Source of the DNA: Physcia stellaris
Taxonomy: Eukaryota; Ascomycota; Lecanoromycetes; Caliciales; Physciaceae
Assembly (NCBI GenBank): GCA_018902385.1
Contig: JABSSW010000038.1
Span: forward strand, 248,001 to 312,000
Reading direction: 5' to 3'
Length of the DNA: 64,000 nucleotides
Shown here piece after piece: positions 9,857 through 21,087 of the stretch. Positions within the stretch are counted from its first letter, which is position 1. Each line of letters starts with the position of its first letter. The position numbers were made by a program, and so were the translations under genes. Under the pieces are notes generated by a model. It was not told the DNA's origin. It made no database searches and saw nothing but the letters and a program-made list of their open reading frames with translations.

Positions 9857-12430
9857 ATGGAGCGAGCACAGACAGCTCCTGCAACGACGGGTGGGTTCAC
9901 GCCACGGCGGGGTGTACAATTACCGCCGATTCAAACCACATTCCAAAAGCCACCTCAGCGACTTCAGAGGCCTAGACCGGTGGAGCAAGTAATTGTTGCA
10001 CGAGAATGCCAATCCATGCCACCAAGCGATCGTGCGCCGCTGGGCCGTCGAACATCAAAAGGCGGGATATTCGGATTGTTTGGGCGGAACAAATCGCAGA
10101 GATCTATGAAGCCTCCGGTGACATCATCTATAGTCGAAACTGGAGATGAGAGGGAGAAGACGAAGCGAATAATTGCTGTGGACGAAGTGGTATCGGAACC
10201 AGAAAAGGCAGACTCAGCTGTAGAAAGATCGTTATCGACCAACAATAACCATACTATTCCTGCCGTCGCGAGAACGTCGACCTCTACCAACAAACAACGA
10301 CCAGCCAAAGGTGCTGTAAGATCAAAGTCCTTCAAGAAGGAGAGCACCACATGGGATCCTCCACCTTTATTCCAGGCTTACCCACAAGCAGTCAAGCATT
10401 CATCACTTTCTGCCCCATCAATGTCTGCAGATGCCATTCTACGGCATGCTAGAACCCAAAAAAAGCATGGGGCCGATACATCAAACATGTCAACCGCTGG
10501 TGACGAATACGATTGTGATCATCAAAATACGGAGAAAAGGAGTCGAAGCGCAAACAAACGACAGAAGTCACACGATGCAATCCTTAACGGTAATTGGGTG
10601 CAGAAGATCTACGTATTGGTCACCTCAGGTTATGTGTTGCAGTATGCGGGCGACGGTACCTTTGACAGACTACCAGAAAAGATCATGGCGCTTGGCAAGG
10701 AAAGTGCTGCCTTTGCTTCCGATGTTATTCCAGGGAAACCTTGGGTTTTACAAGTTTGTCAGGAAGCTTCGGACGACGAAAATTCTCTTGCCTCACAGGG
10801 ACAGAACTTTGTGTTCAAGACCTTTCCGTTCCGAAACGAGACCAGAAGACCTGCATCAAACTTCCTGCTTGTCATTGACAGTCCGGAGGAAATGAATGAA
10901 TGGTTAGTAGCTGTGCGCAAAGAAATAGAGGCATTGGGCGGAAAGCCATACAATCCTGATGTCCATTGCCGGAGAACGTCTTCTGAAGTTAGGAGGACAT
11001 TGCGCGAAAAGCCGAGCAGGCGATTCCTCATCAAGCGAGACCCCAATCAGTTCGCAGACCGAGCTTGGGACCCAATCCCTGATCCAAAAAGTCCATCGGA
11101 CGCGGTTCCACCTGAGCCAGCGCCGAAGGACTCTGACAGAAGACCTTCTTTGAATGCGCGAAGATCTGTTGACTCCCCATCAGTTTGCAATACTACCGTC
11201 TCAATGGAGCAGGGTAATTTGGACCGTTTACGAGAAACACCTAGGATGTCTTATTCGTCGAATGCAAAAACATTGTCAACCTCTCCAGCGTCTTCGCCGA
11301 ACCAATCACCAGTCCATGCCAGGTTCCACTTTGTTGAAAATGTGAACATCGAACCATCTATTGATCGCACTACGCCCAAAGCGCAGCCAACGTCAACCCA
11401 TACTTCCTCTCCCCCTCCTGTAACACAGCGCACATCAGACGCCAGCAATCTTCGACCCACAAGCAGTTACTTCAAGGCTGGCCCGTCAGAAATTACTTCG
11501 GCGCCTCATTTCAGTGTTCCATCCTACAGCAAAAGATACTCAGTAGCGAATAATCGTATCTCAAGGATAGCTTCGCCGCCTACAATACGGAGTAGCACAA
11601 TCGAGGAGTCTGATGCACCTTCTAGCGAAGATAACGGAGACAGACAAGATAATCGGCGGACATCAACGCTGGGCGAATTGCAACCAACTTCTCGCACAAG
11701 TCCAAAGGGATCTAAATCACTCGGCAACCTGTCGGCATACTTCAAGCCTCCTCCACCACCAACCATCGCTTTTGCACCCCACGCTAGCCCTGGTGAACTT
11801 ATTTCGCCCAAAGCTGATGCTAAAGTACCAAAACGGTTCTCCTCGTTGGAGTACTCGAGAGGCATATCGCCTGTCCGAGATGGCTCCAGCGAGGCTGCAA
11901 CTCCGTCGCCACATCCACCGCCAACAACAGCCTTGCCAGCCATACCAGGAACCAGCTCAACGCTACATCCGCCCGGCTCTCATCGACACAGCATACAGCC
12001 ATTTTCGAAACCAAGTAAGCAAGCGCATAACCTTCGCCGTCCCATCAGCATGCAAGTACGCACCCGTTCTACCGTCAAAGTCCACGAAGATACCTTCGAC
12101 ATCGTCTCAAAAGCCCCCTTTCATGCTAGTACATCTACAACTTCTTCTGCCTCCTCCTTCATGCCCGAGTCCTTATCTGTGAATGGTATCTCTTCATCTG
12201 TGCCGACGCCGGCGCCACCGACTCGAAGCGCTCCGCCGCCTCCGCAACAACCTCCGATAGAGACTGCGGGAAGTCTACCTCAGATCAATCGGGTAACTCA
12301 AGAAGGCATGACCCAATTGCCAAGGCTACCTTCGATTCGGGTCTCCCAGAAAGGATTCCGAGGTTCTCTTGAAGGACCTTGGTCTACTGGGTACAGTAGT
12401 GAACGATCTCACAGCGTCAGGGCCAGTTGA
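9857..12430 (+). CDS. PH-domain protein with long disordered Ser/Pro-rich tail
   Basis: Single long reading frame of 857 residues. A pleckstrin-homology-like domain lies at about residues 245-370: it opens with NGNWVQKIYVLVTSGYVLQY, has internal strands around PWVLQV and FLLV, and ends in a helix with MNEWLVAVRKEIEALGG. PH domains bind phosphoinositides or partner proteins at membranes. Everything else is low-complexity Ser/Pro/Thr with polyproline runs (PPPPP near 630), typical of a regulatory scaffold. An upstream ATG at 9757 could be a 23-nt first exon: GTGAGT at 9780, acceptor ending at 9852, and the join would be in frame with 9857, adding eight residues. No catalytic domain is visible, so the specific role is unknown. 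Confidence 0.85.
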   Translation: MERAQTAPATTGGFTPRRGVQLPPIQTTFQKPPQRLQRPRPVEQVIVARECQSMPPSDRAPLGRRTSKGGIFGLFGRNKSQRSMKPPVTSSIVETGDEREKTKRIIAVDEVVSEPEKADSAVERSLSTNNNHTIPAVARTSTSTNKQRPAKGAVRSKSFKKESTTWDPPPLFQAYPQAVKHSSLSAPSMSADAILRHARTQKKHGADTSNMSTAGDEYDCDHQNTEKRSRSANKRQKSHDAILNGNWVQKIYVLVTSGYVLQYAGDGTFDRLPEKIMALGKESAAFASDVIPGKPWVLQVCQEASDDENSLASQGQNFVFKTFPFRNETRRPASNFLLVIDSPEEMNEWLVAVRKEIEALGGKPYNPDVHCRRTSSEVRRTLREKPSRRFLIKRDPNQFADRAWDPIPDPKSPSDAVPPEPAPKDSDRRPSLNARRSVDSPSVCNTTVSMEQGNLDRLRETPRMSYSSNAKTLSTSPASSPNQSPVHARFHFVENVNIEPSIDRTTPKAQPTSTHTSSPPPVTQRTSDASNLRPTSSYFKAGPSEITSAPHFSVPSYSKRYSVANNRISRIASPPTIRSSTIEESDAPSSEDNGDRQDNRRTSTLGELQPTSRTSPKGSKSLGNLSAYFKPPPPPTIAFAPHASPGELISPKADAKVPKRFSSLEYSRGISPVRDGSSEAATPSPHPPPTTALPAIPGTSSTLHPPGSHRHSIQPFSKPSKQAHNLRRPISMQVRTRSTVKVHEDTFDIVSKAPFHASTSTTSSASSFMPESLSVNGISSSVPTPAPPTRSAPPPPQQPPIETAGSLPQINRVTQEGMTQLPRLPSIRVSQKGFRGSLEGPWSTGYSSERSHSVRAS

Positions 12431-12925
12431 TTGTGTGGGACTCCTGTAATGGTGATCTCTTCGGCAGCTACGATGAATGCGGATTCTCTAAAATCATCTT
12501 TCTTGTATACATAGTGTAGAATATAACGAAACGAAGATATGATGGGCCTGGGATATCTAAAAAGGGAGAGGCGACGCTGGCCCTTGTGGTGGAAAGAACA
12601 TGTTGCTAGGACTTTGTATTACACTCTGGAGATGTAGTACAAGAGCTTCTTCGAAGTCGACAGCTCTACATGCATATACGAAACAACCACAATCACTCCG
12701 TATCGATCCTGGTGAGCCTGATGGGGACTCAGGGGAGCAGGATATCTCTCGGAGATAGTTTGGTTATGTCCGGATCAGCGTCAGCCCTATGGACTGCATC
12801 CCACTTCTAGCGTCAGGCAGGTCTGACCTTCCAGCTGCCGTTATTTAATCTTTTTCATGCTCGCGATCAAAACACAAAACAGTTATTAATTGACTCAAGG
12901 CAAGCTCGCGATCATTCCTTCCAAA
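12431..12925. other. intergenic, 3' flank and promoter
   Basis: No gene or repeat seen. It contains the 3' flank of the PH-domain gene and the leader of the next gene; TTATTTAATC at 12840 is AT-rich, but no specific promoter element can be assigned. Confidence 0.5.
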
Positions 12926-14072
12926 ATGCCCGACCTCAATTCCCTACCGCCTTCCCGGCCACCATCTATTTCACAATCCCGCGTTTATGGCAGCAATCAA
13001 GAACCCCTCCCTGGCCAGCCGGGCCCTTCTCCCCGAGCTTCTTCTGTTTCACTTGCTGCAGCTGCAACGATCAACGCGGGCATCCAGAACCAAGAATCTC
13101 GTCGATCATCTACAAGTTCAAACCGCAATCGCCCTCCGCAGCCGAGCCAGAGAAGGTCGAGTGTCGCAATGAATTTATCCCTCAATGACCCTGCACTCCC
13201 TGGACCCGGAGAACTTCAGACATCAGACCAGTCTCCTTCAATGACCCACGCCTTCCGTACTTCGAGTCCCCGCAGTCCCAGGGCTCCATACTCACCATCA
13301 TTCCCACAGCCACACCACCGTACGCCGAGTCTAGGGGAATTGCATCAGGAGCTAGAGCAGGAATCAGAGGCACAAGTGGTATGTCACGATATCAAAACAT
13401 ACGCGACCGATAGTTTACTCAATTGTGAGTAGAATCGACTTCTAGAGGCAATACGACAGCAGCAAATCCAACTTCAAACCGCCCAGCAGAACGCCATCTA
13501 CACTCCATCCACCAGCACCGCGGCGGTCGATGACTCGACACCCACCTCGGAGCGCTCTTTCTCTTTGCCTAATGTTCCCGGTTCGCTTCCGATGTCCGTG
13601 CACAACCCACGTCCTCGTTCCCCCATCCCGCGGGGTTCTTTTGAGCTCTCTCGCCGATCATCCCACCGTTCCAGAACACCTAGCCGCAATACATCGCCCA
13701 TGTTAAGACCCGTGTCAGCCGGACTTCAAGCACAAAGTGAGGATTGGCAACTCTCGAGTAGTGGGATGCTCAGAGGAGACTCGCAGTCTAGCAGAGATGA
13801 GGGCGCATACTATCAGGCTGAGACCCAGACGTTGACGAGGGAGAACCAGATGCTGAGAATGAGGATACGGGAATTAGGTAAATCACTCAAAGCTTTTAAG
13901 CCCTTGCATACGAAGCTGAGAACATGCAGAGCGTCAATTGCAAGAGGGCAACTCCATGTTTACGAACAGCCCAGTCACGCCGTCGAATTTGGCCGCTTCT
14001 CCCATAGACGGAGAAAGTGATGTTCAGGGGCACGGTGTTGGATTATCCGAGACGAGAGACGACAAAGACTAG
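12926..14072 (+). CDS. unrecognised Ser/Pro-rich protein with C-terminal coiled coil
   Basis: Exons 12926-13378, 13433-13877 and 13930-14072 give 346 residues. The splice sites (GTATGT..TAG and GTAAAT..CAG) keep one continuous frame across both joins. The N-terminal ~145 residues are low-complexity Ser/Pro/Gln. Around the first splice junction lies a helix with LEAIRQQQIQLQTAQQ, and near residues 285-310 a second helical heptad-like segment, TLTRENQMLRMRIREL, continues across intron 2. The tail is Ser/Asn/Asp-rich. This pattern suggests an oligomerising scaffold, but no family is recognised. The stop is only about 280 bp from the left end of the degenerate transposon at 14357. Confidence 0.75.
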
Positions 14073-14356
14073 AGAGGTGAATTGTGCAACTACTCGGCGT
14101 TCCTATGGACACGGACATACAATCTGGCACTGAGGGTTTGCTGGAGGAAGACCCTCATTGGCGGTAGAATATACCCCTCCCGGCGTGGCATTCAAAGCAT
14201 GGCGCTGGTCTTGTTGAAAAAAGCCGAACACGGCGTGCATAGCATAGCATTAAATGTCAGAAAAGCAGTATTCTTAACACAGCTTCAAGTAATTTCGTAA
14301 GATTCCTGACGAAAATGTCCAATCTAGCTCGTTTTCGGAGAACGCGGGATGTAGTA

Positions 14357-14426
14357 CCTCGGCTTGCATCTTCCCGCGCCCGTGCGAAATTCTGAAGTGC
14401 AACTTTTTTTTTTTTATCTCTGCATG
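14357..14426 (+). repeat. left terminal inverted repeat of the 14.4-18.0 kb transposon
   Basis: Begins CCTCGGCTTGCATCTTCCCG, then passes through an internal T-run into ATCTCTGCATG. It matches the reverse complement of 17938-18008 with only a few substitutions. The outer part is GC-rich and not visibly hypermutated. Confidence 0.93.
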
Positions 14427-14499
14427 AAATATCGATTAAATCGACCTTTTCGGCCTGAATAATTCACACATTCTTTTGAATTGCTCGTAAATCGTTCAA

Positions 14500-15560
14500 A
14501 TCAATGTTTCAACACGTTTTAACGATTAAACATCGTGATCGTTTCGATCGCAATTTTTCTCGTTGTTGCAAATCTCATCGTCGTGAAAAATGTTTTTTTT
14601 TCTCAACGACGTTTGCAAAAATCGCATTGAATATTATATTCATCGAAATTTGTTTATCGAAACTATACGAAACATCGAAAAATGTGAAATTTTCGTTGTC
14701 AAAAAAATTCGACGAAATTTGAAAAAATACGATCAACATATCGTTTTTCATGAACGTTTTGATTCGAAATTTTTAATCGACGCTTTCGTGATCAAAAAAT
14801 TGAAAAATTATTTTTTGAATCGATCGTGAACATATTTGAATGAAATGATAATATATTTGTTCGATGATTGAAACATTGTGTGCAACGAATTCACTATTTC
14901 GAAAATTTTAAAACATTATGATATCAACAAAAAAAAATTTCAACGAATCGCTTTGAAACGTTCTCAAATATGTCGCAACGAATACATGTTATTTTTGATG
15001 TCATTAAAAACGATCAATTATACTTTTTAAACGAAATCGCGAATAATGGAAGATATCTTATATTGCAAAAATGAATGATTTGTTTATGAAATCATTTTTC
15101 GAATCATTCGATTTGTTAAACGTTCGAAACGATTCAATTTATTTTTCGTGTACATCAAAAACGATATATTCATTTATCACATCGTTCAAAACGATTTTAA
15201 TCAAATTTTGTTTGAATGATTTTTAAAAAAATTTTTTTCTCGTTGTAATTCATTTTCAAAATCTCGATCGATTTTAATAATGAATAATGTTTCAATACAT
15301 CATCATCGTGACGTTCGAAATCTGTGCGCGAAACACGATGTTCGAATTTTTTATTTTTATTTTTTACTTTTCAAATTTCAATTTTATTGAGAAATTTTTT
15401 TCGATGTTCAAAGTTCATTTGAAACGTTATTATAACGACGTTTTTGTGAACGAAAATCAGTTCGAAACAATACTTCGTCAAGCGATTGAAACATGCAATA
15501 ATTCGAAAACGACTAGAAATCATTTTTCGCATGCAAATATTACGATTCATTAAATTGAAA
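14500..15560 (+). pseudogene. degraded DDE transposase (Tc1/mariner/IS630 type)
   Basis: Broken frames on + carry recognisable pieces in family order. There is an HTH-like segment with IRRNLKKYDQHI (about 14690-14740). Near 15265-15310 is LIMNNVSIHHHRD, matching the second catalytic block (MDN-x-S/A-x-H); its Asp codon now reads Asn. After a frame change in a T-run, FSNFNFIEKFFSMFK (about 15368-15412) matches the block usually written SPDFNPIE, with the Pro codons converted to Phe or Ser and the Asp to Asn. Together with the TA target duplication this supports Tc1/mariner. It cannot encode an active enzyme. Confidence 0.75.
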
Positions 15561-15599
15561 ATATCGATGAAAAAAAAATCATTTAAAATGACGAATAAA

Positions 15600-17930
15600 T
15601 TTATTTTTTTTGTACAACGCACGAATTTCGAATTTTTGCATGCGAATTGAATGCAATGAATAAATTTTATGTATTAAATAAATTAAAATCAATGAAATGT
15701 TCGCAAAAAAACAAAACAATTTGAATGCAAAATCATGTATTTTTTTCGATGTTTTCATTGTCGCATTACATTTTTTGATTTCAAATCGAAAATCACGAAT
15801 TCGAAATTTTTGAATCAAAATATGTTTTCGATTTTCGATTTTATTTGCATGAAAACGTAAAAAATTCAAATCAATTTTGATGTAAAACAACGTTTATTTT
15901 TTTTTATTTTTCGTTCGCAATTAGTTTTTTTATTCATTTTTTTATTTCAAATCAAAAAGCACGAATTCGAAATTTTTGAATCGATGTATGTTTCGATTTT
16001 TCGTAAATTCGATCAAACATCGTGTTTCAAAATCTTTGCGATCAAGCACAATGCATTCAAATTTTCTTTTTCATTTTGTTTCTTTATCGCATGTTTCTTG
16101 CTTTTGATGTTGTTGTATTCGTTCAAAAAAATTTTAATCTTTTCTTGTAAACGTGTTTCAAAATTTCTGAATATGTTCAAATCGTTTCAATCGTTCTTGA
16201 TAAACTTTCGTATCTGTTTCAAGATGTAAAATTCATCGTTCAATAATTCATTTACGTTTTGAAATACGTTTTGATTTTCGAAATTGCGTTCTATTTGTCA
16301 CACGATGTAATTTTTCAAAAATAATGTTTTCGTTTTGTTTTTCGAAAACTGAATCGAATTGCTTTGAAAAATTGACGACGAAAATTTTTCGATCACGTTT
16401 GATTTATTCTTGATCGTCACGAAACGAAATTCAAAAATATTCGAAAACGTGTCAAAATGAAAAAACGACGAAAAAATTGAAAAAACAAAATTATGCGATT
16501 TCGAATGATGAATTGAAACAAAATTGAAATGAAATTGTGATGAATATTGAAATTCGAATTGAAAATCGAATTGAAAAAAATAATACGATTGTTGATCGTA
16601 AAAAAAAAATAATAAAAAACACTTTTTGAAAACGACATAACGTACGAATGTTGATTTGTTTGCTGATACGATGAAAACGAAATTTGAAAAAATTGATAAA
16701 AATAATACGAATTCATTGACGTTTCAAAAGTCGATGATTGTGACGTTGATATCGTCGACGATAATGAAATAAATGCAAATTTCTCGTTGAACGTTTTTAC
16801 AATTTTTTTTTTTTTCGATCGTTGTTTGTTTTCAAAAATTTTTTTCATATCGTATAATTTGAATTGCAATTTGTTTGAAAATTTATCGACAATCGTTTTT
16901 TTCGCAACGATAATATCGTTTCATTCGTCGAATCATTCGTGATGCAAAACATAATGTTTATCGTTTTCGTCACGAAATTGTCAACAATATGATGTATCAT
17001 TTCGACATGTTTGCGAATTACATTTTCATATAAAAAGCATTTTATAATTTTCAAATTTTAATTGTTTTTTTGTTTTTTTACGAAATTTCGCTTTTTTTTG
17101 TTTGACGATGATCGAATTCGAATTTTTTTTTCGTTTTGAATTTTTTTAGCACGTAATTTGTTAACATTTTCATTCGTATCGTTGCTCAATTGCTCGTCAT
17201 CGATATCGAAAAAATGAAAAAAAACGAATCAATTTCAACAATATGACATCGCTTTTTGCTAAAAATTTTTGAAAAAAAGTGATTTCATCTTTCAATCTAT
17301 TATCGTATCGAAACACGATATTAACGATAACATTTTTTTTTGTCATGAAATCGTTGCATAGCAAATTCATGACAAACATTTCAATCGTTATCATCGTTGA
17401 ATTTTTATTTTGCAATGTTTTTGAGCAAAACATATTGCAAATTCGTCGTGCGTTCATGTTTGATCACATTTCGATTTTCGACGATTTTATTGAATCGAAA
17501 TATCGAATCTTCATTGAAATTCGAATAATTGAATGTTTTGAAAATCGCTATTTTGCTCATAATTTTGTTGTCGTTGTACGAAACTAAAATGTTTATCGTG
17601 TAAAACAACGAAAACGTCGACGATCGTTTTTCGATAACAACGAATTCAAAAAAACGAACATCGTTAATGAAAGTCGTGCTATTCGTAATCGACTCGTTGA
17701 ATATGTTGAATATTTTTTTTTTGTTTTTGATGAAATTGTTATTCGTATTTTCATTTTCATCGCGCTTTTTTTTCGACGATTTGTGTTTTTTGATCGCGTT
17801 TGCAACGATCGTTGCGATTCAATTTTCAAATGTGCGATCGTAACAATATGCTCGAGCACGTGTAATCATGATATCACGAATTAATCGATGATGATGATGA
17901 GTTATTGAAATCGAAAAAATCGATTTTATC
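15600..17930. other. unidentified interior of the transposon
   Basis: About 2.3 kb beyond the transposase and inside the inverted repeats. Longer open stretches lie mostly on the minus strand (16417-16869, 16845-17054, 17197-17457, 17593-17859), but the hypermutation has removed Pro, Gly and Trp codons and I recognise no family. It may be a second transposon gene, captured cargo, or an older nested insertion. Confidence 0.4.
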
Positions 17931-17937
17931 GATTTGA

Positions 17938-18008
17938 CATGCAGAGATAAAAAAAAAAAAAGTTGCATTTCAGATTTTCGCGCGGGCGCGGGAAGATGCA
18001 AGCCGAGG
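17938..18008 (-). repeat. right terminal inverted repeat of the 14.4-18.0 kb transposon
   Basis: Inverted copy of 14357-14426, ending GATGCAAGCCGAGG and followed by TA. The last ~45 bp keep their GC content; mutation begins just inside. Confidence 0.93.
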
Positions 18009-18226
18009 TAGCGCGTCAAGGCGTTTCCACTCAGACCGTGTCTGCGACCTCCTCAACTTCATATTCACTCTCCCAATCCTTGAAACCCCTTAAACACACT
18101 GGTTGGGCATAGACTTTGTCTCTTAATGACCATCATGACTCTCAATCTCTATTTGCAAACTGACAGTGCTGCTGTACTTGTATAACCGCGCCCTCGCGTG
18201 CCTATCTTGAGTGGATATCGAGGAAG

Positions 18227-19909
18227 ATGGAGTCAATCCCCTCCAACTTCAACTCTTCTCCGCCGGTCAAGAAGAGCCCGACTTCCCCAGCTGCATCTCG
18301 CGGTACGAAACGTCCCGCTCCATCACTTCTCCCAGCATTCGAACCTTTTCCATCCCCATCGTTACCTCGACCCGCGAAGCGTCAAGCTCGCGCGTCTCCC
18401 TCCAAATATGGCCTACGAAGTGAGAAGTATCCAACACCAATACCAACCTCTTCGACTGGCATAGCACCTTCGTCCTCGCCTCCTCTACCCCAACGATATA
18501 CGCGTCGTTCGGCCCTGCAGAGAACCAACTCAACCTTCTCCGAGCGGGCTCCCCTTTCCACCGTCCCCACAATCGAGCTGGACGAACATAGCCAGCCGAC
18601 GCTGATGGGTCGATCGAGTAATTCTTCTCACTATCAGCTGTCGACGAACAAGTTGATCTCAAGGGTCCATGTGCGAGCCACATATCTGCCGGCAAGCCCA
18701 CCTTCTTCCAAAAGAATCGTGATAGAATGTGTAGGGTGGAATGGAGTAAAAGTGCACTGTCAAGGAAGAGCATGGGAGCTTCGTAAAGGAGATAGCTTCA
18801 CGTCGGAGACAGAAGATGCAGACATAATGGTGGATGTGCACGATGCTCGCGTTTTGCTACGATGGCCGCGCCACGAACCGAAGATACATACCCCCTCCGA
18901 CTCGGAACGGTCAGAAAACTCGCCCCGGCAGGTCCTCGCTGCTACCCGGCAATCTCCTGTTCGGAGCCCACTTCGGCATCAGCATAGGCTGCAGTCACCG
19001 GTCTCGCCGTCGCCCGCTGTGCATGCGGTTCATGCCACTTCGTCTACTTTCCTTCCGTCTGACCCACCTGCCCACGCTCCCGTTCAAGTCTATGAAGATG
19101 AGCCTGCGGATGAAGAGCAGAATGCTACGCAAGGAGCAGGAGCTACACAGTCTACCTTCGTCGCCACACAGCCTCTGGGAGTGCTAGATTCTATATCTGG
19201 CTCCTTCGGCGGAGCGGGCGACTTCTCGGACGGCGACGAGGAGAACGATCCAGTCATCCACTCCTTCGGCCCCTACGGTGCTAATCTCATGCCACGCATG
19301 GAGTCTTTCACCACAGGCGACTCCCCGCAAGCTCGTCGTCCTCTGAACCCCCTCAAAGAAGCAAGCATCTCGCCTCAGCGCCAAGGGCCCCAAAAGCCAA
19401 AAGCAGAAGGAACGGAAGAAGATTCCCCCATCGTCAACCACGTCATCAACCAGCTCGCCTACTCCCGCCTCGCCTCCACTCCCTATCTACACTAATGGAC
19501 AACCTCCCCGCAGAGCTCAAAGCAGAAGGCTCTAAACACCAGTCCAAGGAGAACGACACCAGCCTGACCAAGGAGTCACTGAAATCGATCCTGAGCGGGA
19601 CGCAGTGCATCGGCAAAGTGAGCCGCGAGGGCAAGGATGCCGCGGGGAAGCAGCTCGAGAGCGAGTACTACTACATCCCGGACCTGGACACGGAGGAGAA
19701 GCGGAGGAACGCGGTCGAGGGGCTGCAGAAGCCTGGGTTGAGGGCTTGTCGGAAGATGCATAAGGTATTTCCCTCTCCCTCTCTCTCTTTCTTTCTTGCT
19801 TAATTGTCATCTTCTTTCGTCCGTCTTCGTCTGCCCAACCCTCTTAGCAAACCCTATCTCGTCATGCTAACGGTCTCTACAGCAATACTACTGGAGGAAA
19901 CCCAAATGA
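18227..19909 (+). CDS. TOS4: FHA-domain protein, Tos4-like, with apparent 1-base frameshift
   Basis: Exons 18227-19764 and 19883-19909 (GTATTT..CAG, with branch-like GCTAAC upstream of the acceptor) give ~521 residues once a frame break is bridged. An FHA domain lies at about residues 125-215: it has the core STNKLISRVHVRA (the Ser-Arg-x-His part binds phosphothreonine) and a WNG turn near GWNGVKVH. In yeast, Tos4 binds chromatin and histone deacetylases during S phase. The C-terminus CRKMHK/QYYWRKPK, joined across the intron, is a conserved-looking Tos4 tail. The frame breaks at 19481-19495: the upstream frame hits TAA at 19493 while the conserved sequence continues one frame over (LSTLMDNLPAEL). 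One extra C in the CCC run 19481-19483 repairs it. The hypermutated transposon ends only 219 bp upstream of the ATG. Confidence 0.82.
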
Positions 19910-21087
19910 ACAACGCAGTAGGGCAGAGAGGGCAGAGAGAGAGCGAGAATAACACACGACACGAAGTAGCATAGCATAGAACCCCCCTCCCCCAATTTTC
20001 TTTTCTCATTTCACAGTCAATACTCGATTGAACGAAGGCAGAGTCCCCTTCTCTCCCCCTTCAATCCTTCCATTTGTTTTCGTTTTCCTTGTTTCCAGGA
20101 TAAAGAGGTGTTGTGGTCACTGCATAGCGGGGTGTGGGCGATGAACTTTTGTATGCTCCCCATCTTTTTACTTTCTTTTTCATGCCGCGTTCTAGCAAGC
20201 ATGCTTGTTCGTTTGTTAGCTGCGGGCTAGGGTTTAGAGATATGCATATGCATGGGCGTGAACAGATAGCGGGAGAAAGAGAAGGAGAAAAAAATAGGAA
20301 GAGAGAACAAGTCCGGCGTGCAAATGGTCGAAGCTCCTCCTTTCTGAATCACGCTTCTGTTTCCTATGGGGGCTTCTTTTGTTTCGGGGAGAGGGGAATG
20401 TGAGCTACATAAGTACGAATGAGGAAGAGTTCCAATCCCCCCATGACCTTTACACTCATCTTTTCTCATCCCTACTCTACCCTCTCTTATCCCTCCTACC
20501 CAGCTCTCCCTCAACCTCGGACATCAAAGGAAAGCTATGAAACCATGCACAAAAGCCCCAGGTGAGTGACATTGACCAGTAGGCAGTAAAATAGCAATTA
20601 GCTTTTGATTTTTGATTGTTTCGCATTATTCATCCATCCTATTACACAACTCAAATCATCCAAGCTCTTCAACCCCACCTGTCCACAGTCTCGTAGCCAC
20701 AACCAGCCATGCATGCACTCAACAATTGCTACACAGAAACAAAATGCCCGCTAATGCACATCCCAAATATACATCATACGCCATCAGCCATTCTATGCAT
20801 CATCACTCCCTCCCCCTTCTCTCCTTTTGACCCCCCTTTTCACACGAAGCCGCCTCACTGCGGTCTCGCTTTACTCAACCTCGCTCTCCCCTTCTTCCCC
20901 CCTTCGCTCGGAGCGGGACTGCTCTCCCTCCCTCTTCCCTGCCCCGGCCGCGGACTCACGTTCCTAACCAGCGGCTCCCGCTGCTGCTGTCTCTGCTCCA
21001 GCTCGATGCCAGCCTCGTCCCCCGTCTGGGTGCGCATAAGCGGCATGCGTCCCAGCGGACTCCGCGCGGAGCGAATATCAGGCTGGG
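19910..21087. other. convergent intergenic region
   Basis: Lies between the ends of the Tos4-like gene (+) and the chitin synthase (-). It contains pyrimidine-rich and A-rich tracts consistent with two 3' UTRs. No gene, RNA or repeat is supported. Confidence 0.5.

Larger units (their letters stand above)
14357..18008. mobile_element. Tc1/mariner-type DNA transposon, hypermutated
   Basis: A 3.65-kb element bounded by ~70-bp inverted repeats (14357-14426 and 17938-18008) that begin CCTCGGCTTGCATC, each flanked by TA (14355-14356 and 18009-18010). TA duplication plus a degraded DDE transposase reading on + (see 14500-15560) places it in the Tc1/mariner/IS630 group. From about 14460 to 17940 the sequence is very AT-rich; I found no CC and a single GG (near 15048), yet the outer ~45 bp of each inverted repeat keep normal GC and several CC steps. 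All reading frames are broken by C-to-T and G-to-A change. At 3.65 kb it is about twice the length of a typical Fot1-like element, and the second half is unidentified. Confidence 0.9.

Noticed and set aside
19441-19520. An intron instead of a frameshift in the Tos4-like gene
   Set aside because: No usable GT donor near the break, and any intron would remove sequence that matches the conserved region.
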